Both the position numbers and the translations under genes were made by a program. Shown one piece after another: positions 52,335-64,000 of a DNA stretch of 64,000 bases. The stretch lies in the NCBI GenBank assembly GCA_019828595.1, contig JAHQRK010000003.1, positions 620,001 to 684,000 on the forward strand, given 5' to 3'. The stretch comes from Aphanomyces cochlioides. Lineage: Eukaryota; Oomycota; Saprolegniomycetes; Saprolegniales; Verrucalvaceae. The first letter of the stretch is position 1, and the number at the start of each line of letters is the position of its first letter. The notes beneath the pieces are model-generated. The model did not search any database. It had not been told where the DNA came from and was given only the letters and a program-made list of their open reading frames with translations.

Positions 52335-53306
52335 TCATACCGTGGAATGTCGTACCGCGGCTTCGTCGCGGGTTTGCTGGGCCAAGTCTGCCATTTGATC
52401 CTCATGGTGGAGCTCGTCTTGTCGTAGCTTGGCCTTGGCACGAGCTAGACGCTCCGCGGCGACGGCGTGCTGTCGCTGGACTTCCTGGAGATCTGTCGCT
52501 AGTGTATGCTGCTGTTGGAGACACGCTTCTGCATTCTAGCGACCTCATGATGAGCTTCAAGCATGACGACGGACCTCGACTTTGGCCGTCATGGCTTGGG
52601 CTTCTGCCGCCGCGACCGATAGACTTCGCTTGACTTGCACCAACTCGGCCGATGCGGCAGCTATCGCCTGGTCGAGCATGCGTTGCTGCGCTTCCGCCGC
52701 GGCTTTCTAAAGACCGCCCGTGAAATTGATTCCATGACGGATGACTTGCTTGAGTGTGAAATTGAGGCAGTATTTGCTGACCTGCTTGGATCCGAGAGAG
52801 CAATTGAGCCTGCCGCGTCCGCTCGTTGTCGATTGCAGCGTTGTAGCTCGCGACTTTGGCATGGATTGCATCGATATTCACCGCGGCAGATTGGCGCTGC
52901 TCAAAGCAAGCCAAGATCTACGCGAAGGCTCACAACATGCGCAAAGAATGATGCCAACCCGCTTGCTGTCTTTGACATTGAGGCGTGCCGCGGTACGTTG
53001 GATGGCGTCCAGGTGGAATACCATCGTGGTCCCTTTGCGTGCTCGAGGAGGTGGTGCAGGAGACGCTGGGTCCTTCTGTGCATGGAATGCCACTGTGGAC
53101 TTTGTGACCTTGGCGAGTTTGGATGTGGAGTCAGGATGGGTTTTGCCTTGGCGGTCATGGAGATATATCGACAAATATCCTCCAGGCACAACTCGCGTCC
53201 TGGTTGTGTCGTCAGGTGTATCCTCTGAATCGTTTTCATTGACTAGTGGAACATTGGATCGACCCCACGTTGATGGAAGTGGGAAGGAATCGGTCATAGC
53301 GCTCAT
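52335..53306 (-). CDS. Coiled-coil protein
   Basis: From the ATG at 53306, an N-terminal beta-like region of about 100 residues is followed, across GT-AG introns near 52921-52961, 52710-52785 and 52554-52592, by an unbroken coiled coil: YNAAIDNERTRQAQLLSRIQ, EAQQRMLDQAIAAASAELVQ, LQEVQRQHAVAAERLARAKA and DQMADLAQQTRDEA to a TGA at 52335. Frames agree across the three introns. No named domain. It ends tail to tail with the K+ channel gene (146 bp) and starts 90 bp from the H3 stem-loop. Confidence 0.6.
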
Positions 53307-53398
53307 GCCAAGAGCAGCATGTTAGATGGGATTAGAAACTGGCACGGTTACATGAGAAGAGAACGACAGCGTGGATAAATATTCTAGTGAACATGGGT

Positions 53399-53414
53399 GG
53401 TGTTAAAAAACACC
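53399..53414 (-). terminator. Histone mRNA 3' stem-loop (H3)
   Basis: On the minus strand GGTGTTTTTTAACACC followed by ACCCA, about 36 nt after the H3 stop. The stem equals that of H4. The TGAGAGAAA element seen after H1 and H4 is not obvious here. Confidence 0.7.
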
Positions 53415-53449
53415 AGATGCAATGTGCAAGCTACACCGTAGCAAGCAAT

Positions 53450-54467
<1,018 letters not shown>

Positions 54468-54517
54468 GCAATCTGCTCTCCTCGCTCTTTCTCATTGATA
54501 TTGTCATGTCAACCTCT

Positions 54518-54533
54518 GGTGTTTTTTAACACC
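54518..54533 (+). terminator. Histone mRNA 3' stem-loop (H4)
   Basis: GGTGTTTTTTAACACC (6-bp stem, TTTT loop) lies 51 nt after the stop, is followed by ACCCA and, 8 nt after the stem, TGAGAGAAA (54542-54550). Confidence 0.75.
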
Positions 54534-54784
54534 ACCCATCTTGAGAGAAACATTAACGTTATCTTCGTACTGTCTTCTGTCTTGTAACCATTTGAATGAT
54601 GAATACCTTCTGAATCCTCTGGCGCAAGTCCCCATTGCCTGTGTCCTGGCAACTCATCTTGTATTCATAATTTATTGATGAGAGGGCAGTGAAATGATTG
54701 ATATGGCTTTCTATGGCCGCGGCAATCTACTGAAGTCGATGGATTGACATCACAGTTTATACATTATCTATCCTTGGAGTGTGT

Positions 54785-56166
54785 TCAGCTATCTTGGTAG
54801 AGCAATCCGTTTCCATCGTCTTCGTCGTCGTGGCAGGAATGGAATAGCGATGGTTCTGATGCAAAGATCTCGATGTTTTCTTGGATGAGCTTGAGCTTCT
54901 TGTCCACAAGCGCAATAAATGGTCCGGCATTCTCTTCTGCCGACACTTCCAGCTCGACTGCATCTTTGCAAAATGCGCCAACGTGCTACGAACACCATGA
55001 GCATTCGTGTCTGCGAGTTGTCTTGTCACCTGAATGTTGAATTCTGCTTCGAGGCAGGCATTGTATGCCGTCACGAGCACTTCTCGTCGCTGATTCATGA
55101 TCTCAATCCGCGCCTTTAAACTCCGCACGAGATCTGCCAAGCCTTGGAGCTGTTTGTTGTGGCCTACAATGGTCCACAGTTATGCCTCTGCTCTTTCGAT
55201 TTTATCTTACTAGCAAGCATGAGCCCGCATGGCGCCAAAGTCGCGGCACCAGAGGCGATCAAACCCTTCCCGGCTACAAGGAACGGCAGCGTCAATCCTG
55301 CTGACATTGGCGCAGTCAACAGAGCAGTCACTGTCACCTAGACAATCATAAAATCATGCTGGACGGGAGGAGAGATGTACCAGAATGCCAGCCACAAGAC
55401 CAGCGGCACCAGCAGCGACTCCCGTGCCGCTGAAATCCGCCGTTCGACTTCGCATGTGCAAGAAAGTAATGACTTCGACCAAGAGCGTGCTGCATTCGAG
55501 GATGACTTTGTCCATATCACTCAAATAACTCTGCATGTTGGATCGCATGGACTCGACACTGCTGGACATTTGCGATACGAAGCGTTCGATCCGCTTGAGG
55601 ATTTTCATCTCGGATGCTTTGTCGCGGCGGTTCACAGGTGGAATGACCAAGTTCTTGATTTCCTGGAGGTTGTTGAACAAGTTTGTCAACAAGTTCGAGT
55701 CGTTCCAATTGGTGACCATGACTTCGCGTGATTCCTTCTGGTCAAAGATGCGCTCGGCGACCTTTTCGCAGTTGGAGATGATCGAGTGGGCATTTGCGTC
55801 CAACTTGCTCTCTGCTAACGACGTCGTGAAGAGAAAAGCATCGCGCAGCGTGTCGAGGGCTTTGTCAAGCGCATGCACTTCACCTTCGTCTGTATCGACA
55901 AGCATCCAGTTGGACGCCATCTCCTTTTGGTACGCGTCGTCTACGAACGCAGTCTTGACCATCTTGACGACATGATTGAAGCTCTTCTCGACATTGTCGA
56001 GCCGAAAGCTGGCCGACTTGGATTCTGTGGCGTCAGGATTACTCACTTCGACCACTTTGGCAGTGGATTGTGAGTCCGAGTTGAAGCGCGTCATCGAGGG
56101 AACCTTGTTCACGTTCCTTTCGGACTCGCCGTGGCTTAGACTCCGCATCCGTTGCTCCGACGCCAT
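54785..56166 (-). CDS. Helical-bundle protein with central Gly/Ala-rich hydrophobic hairpin
   Basis: Four exons (56166-55381, 55337-55211, 55163-54996, 54963-54785) sum to 1260 nt, 419 aa; the last intron is only 32 nt. About 250 mostly helical residues (with FNHVVKMVKTAFVDDAY and LLTNLFNNLQEIKNL) precede two hydrophobic segments rich in glycine and alanine (GTGVAAGAAGLVAGILV and LIASGAATLAPCGLMLA) joined by about 25 residues, then a coiled coil (QLQGLADLVRSLKARIEIM) and an acidic C-terminus. There is no signal peptide. The layout of helices, a small-residue hairpin and a second coiled coil resembles APOL-like and alpha-helical membrane-inserting proteins, but no family motif is recognised, so a function is not assigned. 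Confidence 0.7.
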
Positions 56167-56947
56167 GGTCGCAATGTTCTTGTCGATGATGATAATCAAC
56201 CACCTGTCGTCGTCACTCCCGACCAGGTCATACAAATTTCAAGTTTAATTGTCAGACGCAGTAAACGGGCGACAAACCAAACCGATCACTAATTTGGTCG
56301 TGAAAAATCTTGTTCTATACTTTTAATTAGTTTTTCGACGGTTACGGATGCATCATATCCTACATGTTGAACGCGTATCATCGGTCGTTGCCCCTCCAGA
56401 TGACTTGAAAGACCGTTGGAAGAGGCCGCGAGGCGGAATCGATGCAATGCGTTGTCCTACCGACAGCCCGTACTTGAATATTGCATCGTGTCTATCAAGG
56501 TTATGATGTGCTGCTCATTTTGAATCTCCAGAGATCTGTCAACGGCCGCACGCTCTGTCGATTCATTCAGTGACGTTCCAGGATGTGTTCTACATGGTAC
56601 TTTGTCCAAAATGAACCGTTTGAACGCACAACGAGATGGTGAGAGGCATGGAGTCGCGGTCTAGACCCAACGGCGCTTGAATCCTCATGGTTTTCACGCA
56701 ATCAATCGCGGCGGCGGTTTGAGAAGACCCTCTCTTTGAATGGAGCCCTTGAGGAGCATGAAAAATTAAATTCGAAAATAATGGTTTATACAAATGTCAA
56801 GATAAATTGTTCAAAAATGTAAAAAACACACTGGCGTTTCAGGACATCTGGCATGCACAAAGGTGGGACACGTCGTGCTTGTTGAACGCGCGCAGTCGAG
56901 TAGAATCGGAAGCAGACGCCGGAGAGAGAGCCGATTCACTTGGCTGA
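56167..56947. other. Intergenic region between divergent genes
   Basis: 780 bp without a supported gene; it holds both promoters. AT-rich patches near 56280-56340 and 56755-56830. Confidence 0.35.
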
Positions 56948-59889
56948 ATGAGCAACGATCATGCTGTGACGAAGACATTGACGAAGAACGCTGATATCTG
57001 CGTCGTTGTCCCGCCTGCTGTCGAAGAAGAGGTGTTTGAAATCCAAGTTCTCCATCCGTACAAATTGCCGCTTGGGTGGCGCCCAGCATCACATCCGTGG
57101 CGCAATCGAGCTGGAGACGAACCAGATACTGCGTTCTGCAAATTTCCGCCGTCGTTTGACCCGACGTCGGCGAGTGATTCTATGGTGGATGGCATGAAAG
57201 ATGTCTGGCGATGGAGTACACCATGGACTGTCGACACGACTTACACGCCGTGCGATGAAGAAGGATGGACGTACGGTATCAGCATCGCGTCGTTGAACAA
57301 TCATATCGCCGAAGGCACGAGCAGAACGAAGCCTCGACCGTTCGACTTTTTACGCCGGCGGCGATGGATCCGTACACGAATCAAAGTCCAACCCGAGGAA
57401 GACGACGACGAGACTGATTCGCGCTCTTATTGCGTCTTACGGCTGGACTCGGCTCTTGCCCATGTCGTCTACGGGCGGGCGACTCCACTTCGGCAGATGC
57501 TCAACCTTAAGTTCAATCCGAAGGACATTGCAATGGTAAATGGTCTGATCCATGACTTTGGTGTAATCGCCGCGTAGGAAGGCTGGCTGGGCAAATTCGG
57601 CCATTTTTCACACAACTGGCGCCTTCGTTATTTCCTTCTCCGCCGGGATACAAATACGCTGATCTACCTCAAGGACACATCGTCCATGCTCCAGCTTGGC
57701 CAAGTGCCCATTACGACCCATACGACTATCGAAGCGGTGGCTCCGTTGACCAACAAAACCCGACTCCAGGTACACTATTCTTGCGCTGCATTCACATGAC
57801 CGCTGCGGCGTAGTTTGCATTTGAATTGGTGAACGGCAACCACCGATGTCGGCTTAATGCACCGAGTGAAGCTGTCAAGCAGCAGTGGATCAATGCTATT
57901 CATGACATTATGTTCAAACGCCAACCTCCCTTTGCACTCAAGACATCGACAAGCCAGCGGCTGCGACCGAACTACCGCGCTGAATGCGTTCTTCCTCATT
58001 TGACAGCTCTCCAAGAACTCTTCACGACCGCATCTGCGTTCATCTTGTCTGTCTTTGACGACCTTTTCAACCATGGAGCTGATTTGAGTGAGTCAAATGC
58101 TAAAATCCAATCCATCCTCAAACCTCTCAGCACATCTCCCTCGTCGGCTGTCTCTGTAAGCTGTTCAAGCTGCTCTCCACTGAAATTAACTCGTGCATAG
58201 ACCTTTCGCGCTGAAGTTGTGGCGTCGTTGGATGCCATCTCAGCGCAGCATATTCAGCCGCTTCGCAATATGGCACTGCTTTCATTTTTAAAAATCCTCC
58301 AGGCCAAGGAAGCTGTCTACGACGAATGCATGAGTCTGCTCGACTCCATTTGGTCGTATCAACCCCCTGAATCGAAAGCAGTCGTCAAGTTGCGGCGCAC
58401 ATCGTCCGATCTACGTCGTCAAGCAATTCCAGAAATGTGGCTCCAACAAGAAGATCGACCCCAGCGACCTTCCATCACAGACAACTCGAGCGAGCCATGC
58501 TCCGAGGAAGCCACTACGAGTGACAGAAGCCTCACCGACGTGGCCGTCGTTGGTCACAAAGGGGGCCGCAAGAGCAGCAAGCAGTCAATTCGTCGTGTGT
58601 TTGGTCGACCTGAACACTTGGAACGTGGAGTGGACGGTATTATTATTTGGGCCAACGACAAAGACATTGGATCCCTCATTGCGTACACGCTGACGTCCAA
58701 AATGTACGTCGAGCGGCTCGAAGACAGCTGCAAGGCGATAAATGTGCTCATGGAACTCGAAGACAAAATGATTGCTCGGTCGCGCAACATTTACAAGGAA
58801 ATCCGAAGCAAGGCGATCCATCATTTGAAATGCCACGTCGTTTTGAACTCGCGGACGGACGACAACGACAGCCGGGAGAGTGAAGTTGATGAAGACGAAG
58901 CGGACTGTACGATTGTGACGGTCTACTTTGCTCCGCAATTTCATTGTCTCCGCCATGTACTCCAGCCTGGCAACCTCGGCTATCTCGATTCAATTGCGCA
59001 GAGCGCGTCATGGGAAACCACCGGCGGCAAATCTGGCGCATTCTTCTTGCTGGTAAAGACTTGTTTGCGGGAATATCTAAGTCTCATTCGACCATGTAGA
59101 CCCACGACCGGCAGTTTGTCTTGAAAGGAGTGACCGCGACGGAATTCAACATGTTCGTCGACTTGGCCCCCAGCTATTTCAATTACATGGCCAGCGTTGC
59201 CGAAAACAAGAAGCCGTCGTGTCTCGCCAAGATCCTTGGCGCGTACAAGATAAAGCTCCATGGCCATTCCAAGGCGATGTATGTCTTTGCGATGGAATGC
59301 TCCACGTTTGGCTTCACGACGACGCAAATGTACGATCTCAAGGGCGTCAAGCGGAATCGCGATGTCGAACAACCGTCAGCACGGCGGGCAGTCCTGCCCG
59401 ACGAGAACTTCATCGATCGTGTGCCTGTTCAAGTTCGGGAGAACGACTGGCGGCGATTCTCGATGGCCCTGGAAAACGATGTCAAGTTTCTTGCGTCGTG
59501 TGGTGTGATTGATTACTCGCTGGTCTGTCCTCATTCTCATGCTCGTATTCATTTTCTTGTAGTTGCTCGCTTTCAACGACGAGACGCTTGAAATCCGCGC
59601 GGCACTGATTGATTACGTCCACCAGTTTGATTTTCTCAAGCGAGTTGAGTCTGGGGCCAAGAAAATGTACCAGTTGCCCACGGTGATTCCACCGGAGCCA
59701 TACATGGAGCGCTTCCTCAAAGCGATGGAGAAGTACTTTTTAAGTCGCCAAGTCGACGAGGACGACGACGAGGCCGTTGTCACGCGGTGTCTCTCCGACA
59801 CGGTGCTGCAGTCGCCGTCAAAGCGAATACGACCTCGAATGCTCAGCGATGGGAGCAGTCGGCGATTACTCAAAGCGATCGGTGAATAA
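56948..59889 (+). CDS. Dysferlin-like (DysF)-PH-PIPK lipid kinase, PIKfyve/FAB1-type
   Basis: Six exons (56948-57535, 57578-57769, 57814-58155, 58201-59052, 59100-59522, 59563-59889), each a multiple of three, encode 907 aa. Residues about 25-165 look like a peroxin/dysferlin domain (LPLGWRPASHPWRN, VWRWSTPWTVD, EEGWTYG, RRRRWIRTRI). About 197-310 is a PH domain (EGWLGKFGHFSHNWRLRYFL to FELVNGNHRCRLNAPSEAVK). After a helical linker the C-terminal third is a phosphatidylinositol phosphate kinase: GGKSGAFF glycine loop, FVLKGVT with the ATP lysine, MYDLKGVKRNRDV, DENFIDR, a GVIDYSLLAFND catalytic-loop region and DYVHQFDFLKRVES. The SGKSGAFF/DLKGxxRNR pattern is FAB1-like, suggesting PI3P to PI(3,5)P2 conversion, without FYVE or chaperonin domains. 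Confidence 0.85.
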
Positions 59890-59892
59890 AAA

Positions 59893-61020
59893 TTAATTAT
59901 TTGAAGGAGGATAGATGGACCAGAGCGCGATCTTGTGATCCTTGGACGCCGATGCGAGCAATCGATTGTCGGGAGAAAAATGGACGCTGTAGACGCTCTC
60001 CGTGTGGTATTTCAACGTCGCCAACGGCTTGAACGTGCGGTGGAAGACGCGGACACTACAAAGACGTCAAGCTAGAGGATGGACGAGCACGAATACTTGT
60101 GGTCCCATCCTGCCGTGGCAAAAATTCTGGCGTCCGATCGATTGGACACGGCGCTGAAGCCGTCCTTCTTACCATGATAGATCGACTGCGATGTCGCGGT
60201 AGCTGTGGATGGATCCATGACTGCAGCAAACAATTCCGGGTCGGAACTTCCACACAAGAGAGTCGACGTGGAAGACACGACGTCCATGCAAAGCACTACG
60301 ACAGCGTGGATGCAGAACTCCAACGATTGATAAGCTTACGTGAGGATGTCGTGATGGAATGGGAGAGAAGAGGCGTCACAGATCGCATGTCAAAGAGAGA
60401 CACAGAACCGCCTTCAAAACCAACGCAGGGATATCCAAGCGTCGATGAACTCGGTAAGAATGCTAGGGACATGCACATGCCTGGGGGAGCGGTCGACGAA
60501 CGTATTGGGATGACTTCTACCTGCTTTCAACGTGGATCCATTGAGTACGATCGACGGGTGCAGATCTGAAGCCCTCAAATCCACAAGAGCAGTCTACAGC
60601 GACGTCAATACGAGGCGTGGACAAGAAGCAAACCATTTCTGCATGCTCAGTCGGGACGAGCAGCAGATTTTCGTCAATGACATGCGTCTTGGTAAACGTG
60701 TAGGATCCACAAGCGACAGAGCGGGACTCTCGCATGTCCCCATCAGCCATATCCCACCACTTGATCATGCCATCGCGTCCGTGGGAAACAATCGAGCTGC
60801 CTTGGGTTGCAGTGTGCAAGATGCCGGCTTTGCTGTGCGCTTGAATCGAATACTTCTCTCGTCTCGTGCTGAGATCCCATACTTTCAGCGTTCCATCAGC
60901 AGAGCCCGATAGAAGAAGTTGACTTCTTTCTCCATCTGCCACGAACGATACGCTGTTGATTGGCGCTACATGTCCACGGAGGACGGCCATCGGCGTTGGC
61001 GGTGGGTTCCTCGTCGCCAT
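59893..61020 (-). CDS. WD40 protein of the GNB1L/Asa1 (ASTRA-associated) type
   Basis: From the ATG at 61020 ([20 protein letters not shown]), four or five introns of about 40-45 nt lead through WD repeats: [61 protein letters not shown], and [20 protein letters not shown] at the end. The penultimate ATAGWDH and last [10 protein letters not shown] blades follow the GNB1L/Asa1 pattern; these proteins assist assembly of PIKK kinases (TOR, ATM, ATR) with the TTT/ASTRA complexes. Complete WD propeller expected; assignment to GNB1L is moderate. The stop lies 3 bp from that of the lipid-kinase gene. Confidence 0.75.
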
Positions 61021-61869
61021 GCCCAATTCTCTCTATCCGGATCACCTCCGGATAGTCATGGTAAAGACATTTGAGAAGTGTGATATAATTTTACGACAAT
61101 CTTTCACTCGGTTCAACCGTCGATATCACAAGTAAGCAGCATCTGTGCGGCGTCGCTCCGCTGAGCATCGGTTGCCGCTGATGCTTGGCAACGTTCTCTA
61201 CACTGAGACGGTCGTTCCTGCAGTTGGGCTCCGACATTGCGCTCATTTCAAGGAATTGTTTGGCATTTGCTCGGGATGATCGAGTCGACGCTCCAACGGT
61301 GACAATGCATTTACATGCTTGTGAACGTTAACTTTGAATTGAAGATAGCTTGTACTTGCGCAACATTGTGGTCCCTTGTTTCCACCTCATTGCCGTAGGA
61401 GAGCCAGCCCACAATGATGCATTCCTAAGGTCAACCAGCAACATTTGCGCAGCTCTTCTTGCAAAGTTAATGTGGACAGCCAGCATAAGCCACGAGAGAT
61501 TCTGCGCAGATGAGCTCTGTCTATGCTATGAGTCTTGTGGTTGAAACACTAATCAAAGACTTGTGATGGGAGATCGTCCGTCTTTTGCCTTTGTAACCGA
61601 TAACGGTCTGGTTGCAACGGCTAGAGCAGTAGGAATCAATCGGACGACTCCTCATGCAAGACAACGTTTCCTCTGAGCGATTCCACAGCGATTCCGTGCA
61701 TCCACGAAAGCCAACGAACGGACATTTACCAGAGCTCAAGGTAGAGCTGCGTTCTGGCCATGCGTCGAGCACTCTTGTGTTGTAGAAGCGACCATCCAAG
61801 CAAAACGTCGAGCAAGAACGAGTACAATCCAGTGTCTCTCAGCACGCCAGCTCACTGCCAACGACTAGG
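61021..61869. other. Intergenic region
   Basis: About 850 bp between the WD40 start and the first supported exon of the right-edge channel. Contains a TCCGGAT pair at 61035-61055. 5' exons of the channel may extend into 61750-61870, where a frame with an ATG at 61760 is seen, but no phase-consistent junction was found. Confidence 0.3.
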
Positions 61870-64000
61870 AGGAGGCGCGCAACTCATTGACGAAGCCACT
61901 CCATCCTGCCGCCGCGAAATACCATGTCGAGGTATCTCTCATGCCGACGTTGTGCCGGTGAGTATGCTGTCGTAGTCGGAAGAGTTTCTCGTCCATAAGA
62001 GCAGCGCCAAGCGTCATGATTCGACCAGTGGAAAGATCGTTCCCGTTCGTGAACGTCTTGCTCGAGCGTCGGCAAATCCCGCGACGATGGACGACGTGAA
62101 GGAGATGCGCATGCGGAAGAGCAAAGAGCTCTACCAGTCGAAGCGCGTGTACAAACTCGGTCAGCTCAAGGGAATGTACAAACGCCAAGCGCATTTGCAT
62201 CCCAACTCGCAATTTCGCGCCGGCTGGGATCTCTTCATGATTGTCCTGCTCATCTACACTTCAGTCTTGACGGTGCGTCCGTCTGCACCCTTGCAACTTG
62301 CGCTCACACATTGGTAGCCGTACGAGATTGCATTCGTCGAGACGGTGACGGTCGATGGCCTCTTTATCACAGATCGCTGCGTCGACGCGTCGTTCCTCAT
62401 GGACATGATCTTCAACTTCATGACGCCGTTCGTGGACAAGGAGAACAACCAGCTCGTTGAAGACGTTCGCCAAATCGCTCTCAATTACCTCCAAGGTCAA
62501 ACGTCGCCGGTGGACGGTGTAGGAGTGACGCCATGGCGTAGGCTGGTTCATTCTCGACTTTGTCTCGATCGTCCCATTCGACTTGCTCAGCATGGTGCGG
62601 CGACTCCCTCGCTCTCGTGTCACCTCGGATGGAGTAGGGGTTTTCATCGAGCGACTCACCGCCCGTGCCTGGGAAGAAGGACGTCGCTCAGCAGTTGAAG
62701 ATCATCCGCATCATTCGCCTCTTTCGTCTCATCAAACTCGTGCGCGTTCTGCGGGCGTCGCGCATTTATTCGCGCTGGGAAGCCATCCTCGGGTAACCCT
62801 TCTCCGACGAAAATGGACGGCTGAGAAGCGTCGACGCAGATTCAAGTACACGAGCGTCAAGCTGGCCAAGTTCCTCTCTGGGGTCTTGATTCTAGCACAC
62901 TGGTTGGCATGTCTGTGGGGTCTCACGCCGTCTCTGGAAGACGATGGGCAGAACGAGACCAACTGGATGCAAGCGTACGGCGTCAATCCCAACAGCGCGC
63001 TCGAGAAATACGTCGTCTCGCTCTACTGGAGTGTCATGACGATTGGTACAGTCGGGTATGGCGACGTTCAGCCCAAGACTGACTTTGAGCGGTGTATCTG
63101 CATCTGCTGCATGCTCTGCGGCGGCGGAACGTACGCTTACAGTAAGTCCAACCATCGTTGTCAAGGATTCATGGACTGCCGGTAGTCATTGGTGCTGTCT
63201 GTGGCCTCGTGGCGTCGATGGATGAAGCCGAGACGGAATTCAACCAGCAAATGGTACCTCTATCCATCCTGCACTCACGGAACTTCACGGAGCGACGGTG
63301 TAGGATCACTTGAATGTGTACATGAACAAGGAGAAGGTTCCCCGCGATATGAAGATCAAGCTCCGCGAGTATTTCCTCCACAGTCGCGACCTTCTCCAGC
63401 ACAAATACTTCAGCCACGTGATTGCAACCTTGTCGCCAGGACTGCGCGGCCTCATCTCTGTCTACACGAACGGCGAATGGGCCAACAACATTTACTTCTT
63501 CAACGGTGGGCCATACGACGAACATGTTCGCTTCGTCACGGCCATCACGCAGCATCTCCGCGCGGAACTGTACCCGCCGAATGAAAACATCATCGATTTG
63601 GGCGATCCGACCGACAAGATGTACATCGTTTCCAAGGGAATCGTCGCTCGTCTCGGCCGCGTCCTCGGCAAAGGTCGCTTCTTTGGCGAAGATGTCATTC
63701 TGAGCCACGGGATCCGCCACTACACGGTGCGCACTCTCACGTACGTCGATGCGTACTCGCTGTCGCGCACGGACCTTGAGAGTGTGCTTGCCAATGGCCT
63801 CTTTCCCTTCAAGTCCAAGAAGATCCGCGTCGCTGCGTCGTTTCTCGCGTTGAAGCGTCTGCTGCAATCTCTCATGTTCGAACTTCGTGCCCACCGTCGA
63901 GATCCGTCGCGGCATGTCTCCAAGGACACGGAAACGACATGGATGCGCAATAATTTGCTCGGGGACAGCAATTCAACTCGCAAAGAAGTGCTAAAGCACT
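61870..64000 (+). CDS. Voltage-gated-type K+ channel with cyclic-nucleotide-binding domain, copy 2 (cut by right edge)
   Basis: The coding region is open from an acceptor at about 61869 through introns at about 61942-61986, 62273-62317, 62496-62541, 62595-62637, 62793-62839, 63142-63185 and 63254-63303, and runs off the window without a stop. It is a clear paralogue of the channel at 49865: S1 (WDLFMIVLLIYTSVL), GWFILDFVSIVPFDL, S4 (IIRIIRLFRLIKLVRVLRAS), S5 (LILAHWLACLWGL), filter TVGYGD, C-linker REYFLHSRDLLQHKYFS and CNB domain (DKMYIVSKGIVARLG, FFGEDVIL). Several introns sit at the same positions as in copy 1. The first exon is unresolved. K+ selectivity predicted; gating ligand unknown. 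Confidence 0.88.

Noticed and set aside
61035..61060. TCCGGAT pair resembling the MULE subterminal palindrome
   Set aside because: Only a short match without the inverted repeat ends or a 9-bp duplication.

Overview
The window is nuclear DNA of an intron-rich eukaryote, most likely an oomycete of the Saprolegniales (Aphanomyces/Saprolegnia-like). This is inferred from very compact genes, GT-AG introns nearly all 32-58 nt long, AT-rich intergenic gaps with CCAAT boxes, a BT1 folate/biopterin transporter, bestrophin-like and six-transmembrane cyclic-nucleotide-binding K+ channels, and large signalling fusion proteins. There is no operon, CRISPR array or prokaryotic feature. No tRNA or rRNA gene was recognised. 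Exon structures were worked out by hand from GT-AG sites, frame continuity and domain logic. Where exon lengths sum to a multiple of three this is stated, but internal boundaries may be off by a base.

Layout. 1-6.5 kb: a truncated guanylate-binding GTPase, an unknown gene, a degenerate metallophosphoesterase overlapping the stop codon of an unknown gene, and a CaMKK-like kinase. 6.5-15.6 kb: FANCE-like DNA-repair protein, mitochondrial MnmE/GTPBP3 tRNA-modification GTPase, a tandem pair of molybdopterin-binding-domain genes and a tail-to-tail pair of bestrophin-like genes. 15.8-22 kb: a repeat-rich island with a PIF/Harbinger DNA transposon carrying a nested MITE, a phytanoyl-CoA-dioxygenase-like gene, a coiled-coil gene and a Mutator-like MITE with a 9-bp target duplication. 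22.5-30 kb: BT1 transporter, a second coiled-coil gene, an IQ-motif gene, a small gene and a WW-domain gene. 30.8-41 kb: P4-ATPase flippase, histone H1, inward-rectifier K+ channel, and a TBC-PDZ-GRAM-myotubularin fusion. 41-52 kb: DUF1349 protein, tubulin-tyrosine-ligase-like enzyme, EF-hand protein, two tandem SANT-domain genes, COG1, and a CNB-domain K+ channel. 52-64 kb: coiled-coil gene, divergent H3/H4 pair, a helical protein with a hydrophobic hairpin, a dysferlin-PH-PIKfyve-type lipid kinase, a GNB1L/Asa1 WD40 protein and a second CNB K+ channel cut by the right edge.

Themes. Phosphoinositide and membrane-trafficking genes recur: a PI3P/PI(3,5)P2 phosphatase fused to a RabGAP, a FAB1-type kinase, a flippase and COG1. 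Three K+ channels of two families are present. The histone genes share a 3' stem-loop that looks like the animal replication-dependent histone processing signal. Neighbouring genes are packed head-to-head with 45-190 bp shared promoters and tail-to-tail with 3-25 bp between stops, one pair overlapping.
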